Shown in pieces: positions 1 to 7,178 of a DNA stretch of 10,854 bases. Each line of letters opens with the position of its first letter. The first letter of the stretch is position 1. The stretch is from NCBI GenBank assembly GCA_036661515.1, contig JAVWYO010000069.1:1-10854 (forward strand). The letters run 5' to 3'. The notes beneath the pieces were generated by a model, which saw only the letters and a program-made list of their open reading frames with translations, ran no database searches and had not been told where the DNA came from. A program made the position numbers and the translations under genes. The stretch is from HGM05232 sp036661515. Lineage in GTDB: Bacteria; Bacteroidota; Bacteroidia; Bacteroidales; Muribaculaceae.

Positions 1-6
1 ATAGGA

Positions 7-95
7 TATTACCCCACAATTGCGTTCGCGGAGCTCACTGCATTATGGGGTTAAATTTCAGAACGAAGTTCTGAAGAGGAACGTCTTCGACGTTC
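7..95 (+). repeat. Structured intergenic repeat, copy 1
   Basis: This is a block of nested inverted repeats. An outer imperfect stem pairs ACCCCACAATTG (11-22) with CATTATGGGGTTAA (41-54). Next is a perfect 8-bp hairpin, TTCAGAAC (57-64) and GTTCTGAA (68-75) with loop GAA. A perfect 7-bp hairpin follows, GAACGTC (79-85) and GACGTTC (89-95) with loop TTC. The reverse complement of 10530-10622 is nearly the same sequence, with differences concentrated in loops and in the inner stem, and 10732-10822 is a further copy. No ORF spans it. It probably continues a few bases left of the window edge. Confidence 0.85.
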
Positions 96-250
96 ATGCG
101 TTGCTTTAATCCGTTATCTCAACTATTACTAATAATTTAAATTGATAAACTTGCCCTTTTATCTCGTAGGCGCGTTAAATGAAATATTGACCGTTAAAAA
201 GTAAAGAAAAACTTTTGGGATAGTTATTTTACAGGGTGGAAAAAACTTCG
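96..250. other. AT-rich non-coding leader region upstream of cysE
   Basis: Between the structured repeat and the promoter lies AT-rich sequence with no convincing ORF on either strand and no riboswitch or T-box that I can recognise. No terminator-like hairpin plus T-tract is obvious. Anything acting on the downstream operon, other than the -7 element at 251-258, is not visible here. Confidence 0.5.
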
Positions 251-258
251 TATCTTTG
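227..258 (+). promoter_or_regulatory. Bacteroidota-type promoter for the cysE operon
   Basis: TATCTTTG at 251-258 matches the Bacteroides sigma-ABfr -7 consensus TAnnTTTG exactly. About 20 bp upstream, TTTT (227-230) sits where the -33 TTTG element is expected and is only a partial match. Transcription would start near 265, leaving a leader of about 45 nt before the ATG at 311. This is the only good promoter seen upstream of the packed five-gene block. Confidence 0.65.
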
Positions 259-310
259 TATCGATGTGAGCAATATGCCACATTCTTTTACATATTGAAT
301 ATATATCTGC

Positions 311-1249
311 ATGGGTAATCAAACTTATCAGTATGAAGACCAACTAAAGGCTACTGTAGCCACTTTGTCAAACAAAGATGGTCTTAAAAATATGTGCCAC
401 ATGCGTTGGCGCGGCGAGCCGTTACCATCACAGACGATGATTAAAGAGATAATAGACCTTTGCCGATCGGTGCTTTTTCCTGGTTTTTTCGGTGATAGCG
501 AAGTGAATGGCTATAATGTGGAATATATAATCGGTCTTCAGTGTGAGCGCCTCAATTCGTTATTGGAAAGTCAGGTTGCCGCAGGATTGATATTTAATGT
601 ATCGTGTGAGCATTCGCTCAATATACCAGAGATAGAGAGTCAAGCACGAGAAATCTCATCAAAATTTATTTCGACTTTACCAGAACTTCGGCGTGTGCTT
701 CATACCGATATTGAGGCAACCTATATAGGTGACCCAGCAGCGGTGAGCCATGAAGAGGTGATATATTGTTATCCAGCTTTGCGCGCAATATCAAATTATC
801 GCATAGCTCATAGCTTGCTTGTTCTTGGAGTACCAATAATACCGAGAATGATAAGTGAGATGGCTCATTCGGAAACGGGAATAGATATTCACCCTGGAGC
901 AACTATAGGAGAGTGCTTTTCAATAGATCATGGCACAGGAGTTGTGGTTGGGGCAACAGCAATAATAGGTAAAAACGTAAAATTATATCAAGGCGTTACA
1001 CTTGGAGCAAAGAGCTTTGAGGCTGACGAAAATAATAATCCCATAAAGGGAATTCCTCGTCATCCTATAATAGGTGACAATGTAATCGTTTATTCAAATA
1101 CATCAATATTGGGTCGCATTACGATAGGACGCAATGCTACAATAGGTGGAAATATTTGGGTAACAGATGATGTTGCCGAAGGGGAAAAATTGGTGCAAGC
1201 CAAAGCAAATAACATATTAAGATTAAAAAGTGATGAAGGAAAAATTTGA
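311..1249 (+). CDS. cysE: Serine O-acetyltransferase
   Basis: Transfers acetyl from acetyl-CoA to L-serine to make O-acetylserine, the substrate for cysteine synthase; cytosolic. The 312-residue protein has an alpha-helical N-terminal region (about 1-185, including YPALRAISNYRIAH around 154-167) and a left-handed hexapeptide-repeat beta-helix (about 186-285). The catalytic pair of E. coli CysE (Asp143/His158) aligns with D192 in GIDIHPGA and H207 in DHGTGVVVG. The R-H-P motif at 250-252 corresponds to the serine/CoA-site Arg-His of the family. It is somewhat longer than E. coli CysE (273 aa), as is common for the longer bacterial/plant-like SATs. The usual C-terminal tail that binds cysteine synthase is not obvious, and no cysK is in the window. 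The ATG at 311 lies about 45 nt after the predicted transcription start. The gene overlaps the next one by 17 nt, implying translational coupling. Confidence 0.93.
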   Translation: MGNQTYQYEDQLKATVATLSNKDGLKNMCHMRWRGEPLPSQTMIKEIIDLCRSVLFPGFFGDSEVNGYNVEYIIGLQCERLNSLLESQVAAGLIFNVSCEHSLNIPEIESQAREISSKFISTLPELRRVLHTDIEATYIGDPAAVSHEEVIYCYPALRAISNYRIAHSLLVLGVPIIPRMISEMAHSETGIDIHPGATIGECFSIDHGTGVVVGATAIIGKNVKLYQGVTLGAKSFEADENNNPIKGIPRHPIIGDNVIVYSNTSILGRITIGRNATIGGNIWVTDDVAEGEKLVQAKANNILRLKSDEGKI

Positions 1250-3248
1250 GATGGTTGCTAAGACCTTCCAAGGTTTAGAGGGTGTTTTAGCCGAAGAGTT
1301 AAAAGTGCTTGAAGCCGATGATGTAGAAATCGGGCGCAGAATGGTGTCTTTTAAGGGTGATCTTAAGATGTTGTATAAGGCAAACTTTTGTTGCCGTACT
1401 GCACTAAGAATACTAAAGCCTATATATAAGTTTAGAGCAACAGATGCAGATGCTCTTTATGAGGCAATAAAGTTATTTGACTGGGAAAGTGTCCTTAAAT
1501 TAGACCAAACTTTTTCTATCGACTCAACCGTATATAGCGAAGAATTTCGTCACTCAAAGTTTGTAACATATAGAGTAAAAGATGCTATTGCCGATTTCTT
1601 TAATGATAAATATGGCAAGCGACCATCAATACGCATTAATAATGCCGATATAATGTTTAATGTGCATATATCGGAAGATCAAGTGACATTGTCTCTTGAT
1701 AGCTCGGGTGAGCCACTTTATAAGCGCGGGTATAGAGTAGCGCAGACTGAGGCTCCAATAAACGAGGTGCTTGCAGCAGGCCTAATCAAGCTAAGTGGCT
1801 GGAATGGAGATAGCAACTTGATAGATCCAATGTGTGGCTCAGGGACATTCTTGATAGAAGCTGCGTTGATCGGAGCTAATATTAATCCTGGCGTATATCG
1901 TGAGGGATTTGCGTTTGAACGTTGGAGAGACTATGATGCCGAGTTATTTGATTCAATATATAATGATGATAGTAATGAGCAAGAATTTAAATTTAAAATA
2001 TACGGGTCAGATATTTCGCCTAAGGCAGTAGATGTCGCCGAAAGTAATATAAAGCGAGCTGGAGTGAGTAAATATGTAGATTTACGTATTTGTAATTTCC
2101 AAAGTATAACAGAGGCACCCGAAAAAGGAATACTTATCACTAATCCTCCGTACGGAGAACGTATTGCAGTAGAGGATATGGGTGCATTATATAAATCAAT
2201 AGGCGAAAAGCTAAAGAAAGTATTCCAAGGTTATCATGCTTGGATAATAGGATATAAAGATGAGTTATTTGATGAAATAAGTCTTAAACCATCTATTAAA
2301 TATCCAATACTTAATGGTGCTCTTGAATGTGAGTTTCGTGAATATGTAATTTTTGATGGAGCTTATAATCAATTTAGAAGTGAGGGCGGAAGTGTGAAGA
2401 ATGATAACTTTAAGCGCCCAGAAAGGACAATACGCAAGACACGATTTGATGAATCGATACCTCCACGCCTTGATACTCGTAAAGAAGGAGGATTTGGTGA
2501 CCGTAAGTTTGGCGACAGAGATGCTAAGCGAGATGGCGGATTTGGTGGAGAACGCAAATTTGGCGACCGTAAGTTTGGTGACAGAGATGTTAAACGAGAT
2601 GGTGGATTTGGTGGAGAACGCAAATTTGGTGACCGTAAGTTTGGCGACCGAGATACTAAGCGAGAAGGAGGATTTGGTGGAGAACGCAAATTTGGTGACC
2701 GTAAGTTTGGCGACAGAGATGCTAAGCGAGAAGGTGGATTTGGNNNNNNNNNNNNNNNNNNNNNNNNNNNNNNNNNNNNNNNNNNNNNNNNNNNNNNNNN
2801 NNNNNNNNNNNNNNNNNNNNNNNNNNNNNNNNNNNNNNNNNNNGACCGCAAGTTTGGTGACCGAGATACTAAACGAGATGGTGGATTTGGTGGAGAACGC
2901 AAATTTGGCGAACGCAAATTTGGTGACCGAGATGCTAAGCGAGAAGGTGGATTTGGCGGAGAACGCAAATTTGGCGATCGTAAGTTTGGTGATCGTGATG
3001 CTAAACGAGATGGTGGATTTGGCGGAGAACGCAAATTTGGCGGAAGGCCAGCTACTTCACCTGAACCACGTAAAGAGGGTAATTTTGCAGGAGAAAATGG
3101 TGAAAAAATTCATGGCGATGAAATAGCTAATCGTATTGTTAGGTTTCGTAAGCCCACACTTGGGACAGGTGATGAAAAGCCAATAATGCGAGGTCGTCGT
3201 AATGGCTGGAAAAGGTCAGATTCAATAAAGAATAAGAAAAAGGATTAA
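1233..3248 (+). CDS. rlmL: THUMP-domain 23S rRNA guanine-N2 methyltransferase (RlmL-type) with long repeat tail
   Basis: Probably makes m2G in 23S rRNA (E. coli RlmL modifies G2445); the exact site is inferred from family. From the ATG at 1233, residues 1-45 are the ferredoxin-like start (FEMVAKTFQGLEGVLAEEL), about 45-160 the THUMP RNA-binding domain, and about 165-375 a class I SAM-dependent methyltransferase with motif I DPMCGSGTF (198-206) and motif IV NPPY (304-307). There is no RlmK half, unlike the fused E. coli protein. Residues 379-671 are a low-complexity charged tail. It contains 22-residue repeats and ends in a basic segment (RGRRNGWKRSDSIKNKKKD). The 100-N gap inside the repeats means true length and frame across it are unverified. 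GTG at 1230 or ATG at 1251 are alternative starts. I favour 1233 because family members usually carry a few residues before the FEM-AKT segment. Overlaps cysE by 17 nt. Confidence 0.88.
   Translation: MKEKFEMVAKTFQGLEGVLAEELKVLEADDVEIGRRMVSFKGDLKMLYKANFCCRTALRILKPIYKFRATDADALYEAIKLFDWESVLKLDQTFSIDSTVYSEEFRHSKFVTYRVKDAIADFFNDKYGKRPSIRINNADIMFNVHISEDQVTLSLDSSGEPLYKRGYRVAQTEAPINEVLAAGLIKLSGWNGDSNLIDPMCGSGTFLIEAALIGANINPGVYREGFAFERWRDYDAELFDSIYNDDSNEQEFKFKIYGSDISPKAVDVAESNIKRAGVSKYVDLRICNFQSITEAPEKGILITNPPYGERIAVEDMGALYKSIGEKLKKVFQGYHAWIIGYKDELFDEISLKPSIKYPILNGALECEFREYVIFDGAYNQFRSEGGSVKNDNFKRPERTIRKTRFDESIPPRLDTRKEGGFGDRKFGDRDAKRDGGFGGERKFGDRKFGDRDVKRDGGFGGERKFGDRKFGDRDTKREGGFGGERKFGDRKFGDRDAKREGGFXXXXXXXXXXXXXXXXXXXXXXXXXXXXXXXXXXDRKFGDRDTKRDGGFGGERKFGERKFGDRDAKREGGFGGERKFGDRKFGDRDAKRDGGFGGERKFGGRPATSPEPRKEGNFAGENGEKIHGDEIANRIVRFRKPTLGTGDEKPIMRGRRNGWKRSDSIKNKKKD
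2487..3044 (+). repeat. 66-bp in-frame coding tandem repeat (22-aa units)
   Basis: The unit reads approximately GGF-GGERKF-GDRKF-GDRD-(A/V/T)-KR-(D/E). A short first unit (about 2487-2534) is followed by three full units up to the gap. After the gap come a partial unit, two full units and a terminal partial unit. Units carry internal 5-residue sub-repeats G(D/E)RKF. Many differences between units are synonymous (GAC/GAT, CGT/CGC, GGT/GGC, AAG/AAA), with amino-acid changes mainly at the A/V/T position and the D/E position. This fits selection on the protein sequence. The unit length of 66 bp keeps frame when copies are gained or lost. Confidence 0.9.
2744..2843. other. Assembly gap (100 N) inside the tandem repeat
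   Basis: Exactly 100 Ns, the usual nominal scaffold gap of unknown size. Flanks on both sides are the same 66-bp repeat, so the assembly evidently broke on the repeat. One hundred is not a multiple of three, yet the frame resumes correctly because the flanking bases complete the codons. With a nominal gap this may be chance. The repeat phase across the gap does not fit a whole number of 22-aa units. Confidence 0.95.
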
Positions 3249-3271
3249 AGATAAAATATATTTCAAAGGAA

Positions 3272-4552
3272 ATGGATAAGATAGATATTTTACTATTGGG
3301 GTCTGGTGGTCGTGAATCGGCATTGTCATGGAAAATGAGCCAGAGTCCTCTTTTAGGAAAATTATATATAGCTCCCGGTAATGGTGGCACTGAGGCTTAT
3401 GGTAAAAATATTGCTATTTCGCCTCTTGACTTCTCTTCTATAAAAGAATTTGTGATTTGTAATCATGTAGGAATGGTTGTAGTGGGCAATGAAGACCCAC
3501 TTGTAGCAGGAATTTATGACTATTTTAAGGCAGATAATGCGTTGAAAGATATTCCAGTCATAGGTCCATCGAAAGCTGGTGCACAATTAGAGGGAAGTAA
3601 AGATTTTGCAAAAGCATTTATGCAACGACATGATATCCCCACAGCGCGATATTTAAGTGTTACAAAGAATAATATTGAGCAAGGAATTGCGTTTCTTGAG
3701 AGCCTTGAAGCTCCTTATGTGCTAAAAGCTGATGGGCTTGCGGCAGGCAAGGGTGTGCTGATACTTTCATCACTTGAAGAGGCAAAGAGTGAGCTTTTAC
3801 ATATGCTCGATGGCATGTTTGGCAAGTCGTCGGACACTGTTGTAATCGAAGAATTTCTATCGGGAATAGAGTGCTCAGTTTTTGTTCTAAGTGATGGCGA
3901 TAGCTATAAAATATTGCCCGTAGCAAAGGATTATAAGCGTATTGGCGAGGGCGAGACAGGACTAAATACTGGTGGCATGGGAGCCGTTTCGCCAGTTAGT
4001 TTTGCTGATAAAGTGTTTATGGATAAAGTGATAACTCGCATAATTGAGCCAACGATAGAAGGGCTAAAATCTGAAAATATAACTTATAAGGGTTTTATCT
4101 TTCTTGGGCTGATAAGTGTGAAAGATGAACCAATGGTGATAGAATATAACGTGCGCATGGGTGACCCTGAAACAGAGGCGGTTATGCTTAGATTGAAGAG
4201 TGATATTGTGTCATTATTTGATGGCGTTGCACATGAAACATTGTCGTCGAAAGAGATAGTTGAAGACCCACGCTATGCGGTAACTGTGATGATGGTTTCG
4301 GGCGGATATCCAGGAAATTATGAGAAAGGTAAAATAATAAAAGGACTTGACAAAGCTACCAAAAGTATATTATTCCATGCAGGAACAAAGAATAGTGATG
4401 ATGGAATTGTTACCAATGGTGGGCGAGTAATAGCAGTTAGCAGTTACGGTGAAACAAAAGTTGAGGCTCTTGCACAATCGTTTGACACAATATCTAATAT
4501 AGACTTTGCAGGGAAGTATTTTCGCAAAGATATAGGCTTTGATTTGAAGTAG
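3272..4552 (+). CDS. purD: Phosphoribosylamine-glycine ligase (GAR synthetase)
   Basis: Catalyses the second step of de novo purine synthesis: 5-phosphoribosylamine + glycine + ATP to GAR. The protein has 426 residues, about the family length (E. coli 429), and is apparently intact. The GARS N domain starts with LLLGSGGRESALSWK (7-21) and continues to IGPSKAGAQLEGSKDFAK (97-114). The ATP-grasp core shows KADGLAAGKGV (152-162), EEFLSGIECSVF (193-204), the KDYKRIGEGETGLNTGGMGA block (219-238) and the metal/nucleotide motif EYNVRMGDPETE (291-302). Residues from about 330 are the C domain. Two conserved positions differ from the usual wording: S16 where GREHA normally has His, and N73 in VGNEDPLV where VGPE is usual. 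AAAGGA ends only one base before the ATG, too close to be a normal Shine-Dalgarno site. It lies 23 nt after the methyltransferase gene, so is probably cotranscribed. Confidence 0.95.
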   Translation: MDKIDILLLGSGGRESALSWKMSQSPLLGKLYIAPGNGGTEAYGKNIAISPLDFSSIKEFVICNHVGMVVVGNEDPLVAGIYDYFKADNALKDIPVIGPSKAGAQLEGSKDFAKAFMQRHDIPTARYLSVTKNNIEQGIAFLESLEAPYVLKADGLAAGKGVLILSSLEEAKSELLHMLDGMFGKSSDTVVIEEFLSGIECSVFVLSDGDSYKILPVAKDYKRIGEGETGLNTGGMGAVSPVSFADKVFMDKVITRIIEPTIEGLKSENITYKGFIFLGLISVKDEPMVIEYNVRMGDPETEAVMLRLKSDIVSLFDGVAHETLSSKEIVEDPRYAVTVMMVSGGYPGNYEKGKIIKGLDKATKSILFHAGTKNSDDGIVTNGGRVIAVSSYGETKVEALAQSFDTISNIDFAGKYFRKDIGFDLK

Positions 4553-4558
4553 GGAGCA

Positions 4559-5539
4559 GTGAGAGAAGATGATATAAATATATTTCTCAACAGCAAGTCG
4601 TTTATGGCGTTGATGTTGATTTTTACTATAATAGCATCATATATAGCCCTTTCTTCGGCTAAAATTCCTGTTTTTACCAGTAACTATGGTGTATGTTTCG
4701 ATTCTCCAAATTTGTGGATTTCGGCGCCAATAATTTCGTGGTGTGCTAATATATTGAGCATTATCGGTATAGTTGTTATGCTCATATTAATGAATAGGGC
4801 ATTTAATTATATACGAGGTGTAACATGGATATATGCTTCAGTATTTCTATTGTTAGAATTTTCGATGCCATCATTGAGTGTGCAATTTTTTGGAGGCACG
4901 TTGCTGTGCTTGGTCACACTTTTATTGACCACGCTTTTATTTAGTACTTATCAAAATCAACATATCACTCGTCGTATCTATTTGATATTTGTAATTATAT
5001 CATTTTGTAGTCTTTTGCAATATTCATTTATATTCCTAATACCTGCTTTCTTAATAGGGCTTGTCCAGATGCGTTCTTTCTCTTTAAGGGCATCTTTAGC
5101 TGCAATATGTGGGCTAATAACACCCTTTTGGATACTTATAGGTCTTGGAATAGTGGGGTTTGAAGATTTCACATTACCTCATATTGTAAGTATATTTAGT
5201 GATTTAGCTTGGGGGAATATTACGATTTTGATTGTTAGTTTTGGAGGGACATTGTTAATAGGTATAGTACTTCTTATTGCCAATATGCTCCATATCTTTA
5301 AATATAAATTACAGATACGAGCATATAATGGATTTATAATAATACTATTATTTACAGCGGCCGTGATGATTGGTGTTGATTATCAAAATATGCTTAACTA
5401 TATTCCTTTGCTAAATTGTTGTGTTGCAATCCAGGTAGGGCATTTTTACACAATTAATACATTTAAACGTCGATATATTCCGATTGCTTTGTTCATGGTG
5501 GGATATATTACACTTTACGTGTGGCGTATATTTTTATAA
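4559..5539 (+). CDS. Multi-pass inner-membrane protein of unknown function
   Basis: I do not recognise a specific family. The 326-residue protein is very hydrophobic, with roughly nine to ten predicted membrane spans near residues 14-34, 56-78, 88-104, 108-130, 140-168 (one or two), 178-198, 220-243, 257-274, 280-298 and 306-324. Short basic loops such as HITRRI (135-140) and FKRRYIP (302-308) separate some spans. The FLIPAFLIGLVQMRSF segment followed by ITPFWILIGLG (160-197) recalls polytopic proteins of the DUF6427 or O-antigen-polymerase-like kind in Bacteroidota, but this is only a resemblance. The start is the GTG at 4559, six nt after the purD stop and just after AGGGAG. The next in-frame ATG (4604) would cut into the first span. 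It sits six nt from both purD and pdxB, so it is almost certainly cotranscribed with them. Confidence 0.75.
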   Translation: MREDDINIFLNSKSFMALMLIFTIIASYIALSSAKIPVFTSNYGVCFDSPNLWISAPIISWCANILSIIGIVVMLILMNRAFNYIRGVTWIYASVFLLLEFSMPSLSVQFFGGTLLCLVTLLLTTLLFSTYQNQHITRRIYLIFVIISFCSLLQYSFIFLIPAFLIGLVQMRSFSLRASLAAICGLITPFWILIGLGIVGFEDFTLPHIVSIFSDLAWGNITILIVSFGGTLLIGIVLLIANMLHIFKYKLQIRAYNGFIIILLFTAAVMIGVDYQNMLNYIPLLNCCVAIQVGHFYTINTFKRRYIPIALFMVGYITLYVWRIFL

Positions 5540-5545
5540 TAAAAG

Positions 5546-6568
5546 ATGAAAATAATAGTTGAGGCAAACATACCATATATAAAGGGAATACTTGAACCAG
5601 TCGCTACTGTGGAGTATCTTAGTGCCGATTGTATCGATAAATGTGCTGTGCATGATGCCGATGCACTATTAGTGCGTACTCGCACACAATGCAATGAAGG
5701 GCTTCTTGCTGGAAGTTGCTGTCGCTTTATAGGTACTGCAACCATTGGGACAGATCATATTGATAAGGATTATTGTAAACAGAATGGAATTTCAGTTCAT
5801 AGTGCGCCAGGCTGTAATGCTCCTGCCGTTGCGCAGTATGTAATATCGTCCATAGGGTATTGGCTCAGCACGCAGCAGAATGATGGTTCCAAAAAAATCC
5901 AAGATATAACGCTTGGTGTTGTAGGTGTGGGTAATGTTGGATCGATAGTAGCAAGATGGGCAAAATCAATAGGTTTTAAGGTTCTTCTTAATGACCCACC
6001 ACGCAGGCGCGTCTCGAATTGTGACGAGTTTGTGTCTCTTGAAAGAATTCAAAATGAAGCAGATATTATTACATTTCATACCCCACTAACTACAAGTGGT
6101 GTTGATAAAACATATCACCTATGTGACAGTGATTTTATTAACTCATTAAGATGCTGCCAGCTTATAATAAATAGTGCGCGTGGAGGCATTGTCGATAACG
6201 GTGCAATGGTTGATGCTCTTAAATGTGGAATAATAAAAGATGCTATAATTGATTGTTGGGAAAATGAACCTTGCATTAATAGAGAACTTCTTGATGGGGC
6301 ATTCATTGCTACACCACATATTGCAGGCTATTCAGCAGAAGGGAAGATGCGTGCAACTTCAATGATATTACAATCATTAAAAGATTATTTCAAATTGGAA
6401 ATAGATGTGCCCGTAATAGCTACATCGGCGCTTGGTGCATCATTTATAACGATGCAGAGTATTATGAAAAGCTATAATCCGCTTGATGATACAAGAGAAT
6501 TAAAAGCTCATATAGAAAACTTTGAAAATTTGCGCAATACTTATGACTTGCGTCATGAAGTGAAATAA
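5546..6568 (+). CDS. pdxB: Erythronate-4-phosphate dehydrogenase
   Basis: Oxidises 4-phosphoerythronate to 3-hydroxy-4-phosphohydroxy-alpha-ketobutyrate in the DXP-dependent pyridoxal-phosphate pathway; cytosolic and NAD-dependent. PdxB-specific wording is clear in ADALLVRTRTQCNE (38-51), GTATIGTDHID (63-73) and SAPGCNAPAVAQYV (86-99). The Rossmann motif GVGNVG (127-132) is followed by the acidic D150 in LNDPPR. The catalytic triad of the D-2-hydroxyacid dehydrogenase superfamily is represented by R212 in NSARGG, the glutamate of WENEP (239-241) and H258 in TPHIAGYS. At 340 residues it is shorter than E. coli PdxB (378), with a reduced C-terminal dimerisation region (about 283-340). It starts six nt after the membrane-protein stop. 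SerC and PdxA, the next enzymes of the pathway, are not in the window. Confidence 0.93.
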   Translation: MKIIVEANIPYIKGILEPVATVEYLSADCIDKCAVHDADALLVRTRTQCNEGLLAGSCCRFIGTATIGTDHIDKDYCKQNGISVHSAPGCNAPAVAQYVISSIGYWLSTQQNDGSKKIQDITLGVVGVGNVGSIVARWAKSIGFKVLLNDPPRRRVSNCDEFVSLERIQNEADIITFHTPLTTSGVDKTYHLCDSDFINSLRCCQLIINSARGGIVDNGAMVDALKCGIIKDAIIDCWENEPCINRELLDGAFIATPHIAGYSAEGKMRATSMILQSLKDYFKLEIDVPVIATSALGASFITMQSIMKSYNPLDDTRELKAHIENFENLRNTYDLRHEVK

Positions 6569-6605
6569 ATAGCGCCTTTCAGTGGGAGATGTGGCAAAAA
6601 AACAG

Positions 6606-6613
6606 TAATTTTG
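6606..6613 (+). promoter_or_regulatory. Possible -7 promoter element for the 171-aa gene
   Basis: TAATTTTG fits TAnnTTTG and lies 34 bp before the ATG at 6648, in the 79-bp gap after pdxB. The expected -33 position (about 6583) has no TTTG. The gap has no clear terminator, so readthrough from pdxB is equally possible. Confidence 0.35.
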
Positions 6614-6647
6614 TGGTAAAGAGAAAATACAGTAAGAAAAGTATATT

Positions 6648-7163
6648 ATGAAATATCGCGATGAAGATGATAAGTGCTACGGCATTGTAGGAATGGCAAT
6701 TGGCTTAACTATATGGAATGCTGAGGAGCTATTTACGAAAATATCAGTTGATGCCGAAGGCTTTGATTGCATAACATTTACATCGGATTATTATTTTGCT
6801 GGCAATCCAGCTGTGTCGGCTAAGGTGTCGTGGCAAAGCATGCTTGAACATTATAAAGTGACTATGGGAATAGTGATTGCTAATATAATGTGTCGTCGCA
6901 TGGTTGGCGATGACAAAAGTGTAGAGAATGCAATAAGGAAAGAGCTTTTTGAGGCTTTATCGCAAGAGGGCAAGGATAGTTGCCAGCTTGAGAGAGATGA
7001 GATTGAGCGCTTGTTTGATAAATCGTATAGCTATCTTACACAGTTATTTGCACATAGTCAAGTGAAAAGCATGGTACATGATTTTGCTGATGACTTGAAG
7101 AACCGTAGGAGCATGAATAATCATGAAGTGGCCGAAGAACTTCGCTTACTTCACATGATGTAA
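6648..7163 (+). CDS. Conserved-looking small cytosolic protein of unknown function
   Basis: I do not recognise a named family. The protein has 171 residues, with no signal peptide and no membrane span. Residues 1-10 are charged, about 11-30 form a mildly hydrophobic segment (YGIVGMAIGLTIWNAEELF), and about 35-60 look beta-rich or aromatic (FTSDYYFAGNP). From about 62 it is predominantly alpha-helical and charged, ending in a helix with EVAEELRLLHMM. Aromatic and Cys residues are scattered (C10, C42, C82, C112) with no metal-binding spacing. Codon usage resembles the upstream operon genes and the frame is uninterrupted, so it is likely a real gene. It is 79 nt downstream of pdxB on the same strand and converges with the ferredoxin gene across only 15 nt. 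It may be the last operon member or have its own promoter. Confidence 0.75.
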   Translation: MKYRDEDDKCYGIVGMAIGLTIWNAEELFTKISVDAEGFDCITFTSDYYFAGNPAVSAKVSWQSMLEHYKVTMGIVIANIMCRRMVGDDKSVENAIRKELFEALSQEGKDSCQLERDEIERLFDKSYSYLTQLFAHSQVKSMVHDFADDLKNRRSMNNHEVAEELRLLHMM

Positions 7164-7177
7164 TCATTACTTTTTTT
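7155..7177. terminator. Possible weak terminator between convergent genes
   Basis: ATGAT (7155-7159) and ATCAT (7163-7167) can pair around GTA, followed shortly by seven Ts (7171-7177). The stem is only five A/T-rich pairs and overlaps the stop codon of the 171-aa gene, so it is weak. It is the only terminator-like candidate in the 15-nt gap before the opposing gene. Confidence 0.3.
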
Positions 7178-7178
7178 C

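Noticed and set aside
2487..3044. Possible CRISPR array because of regularly spaced repeats
   Set aside because: There are no unique spacers. The repeat is contiguous, coding, and in frame with the methyltransferase.
2369..3126. Long open frames on both strands across the tandem repeat (2369-3034 minus, 2401-3126 plus)
   Set aside because: The 66-bp unit is a multiple of three, so a frame open in one unit stays open in all. Both are shadows of the methyltransferase tail, with highly repetitive implausible proteins.
3660..3926. Minus-strand ORF of 88 codons within purD
   Set aside because: Antisense shadow of the conserved ATP-grasp coding region, with no independent support.
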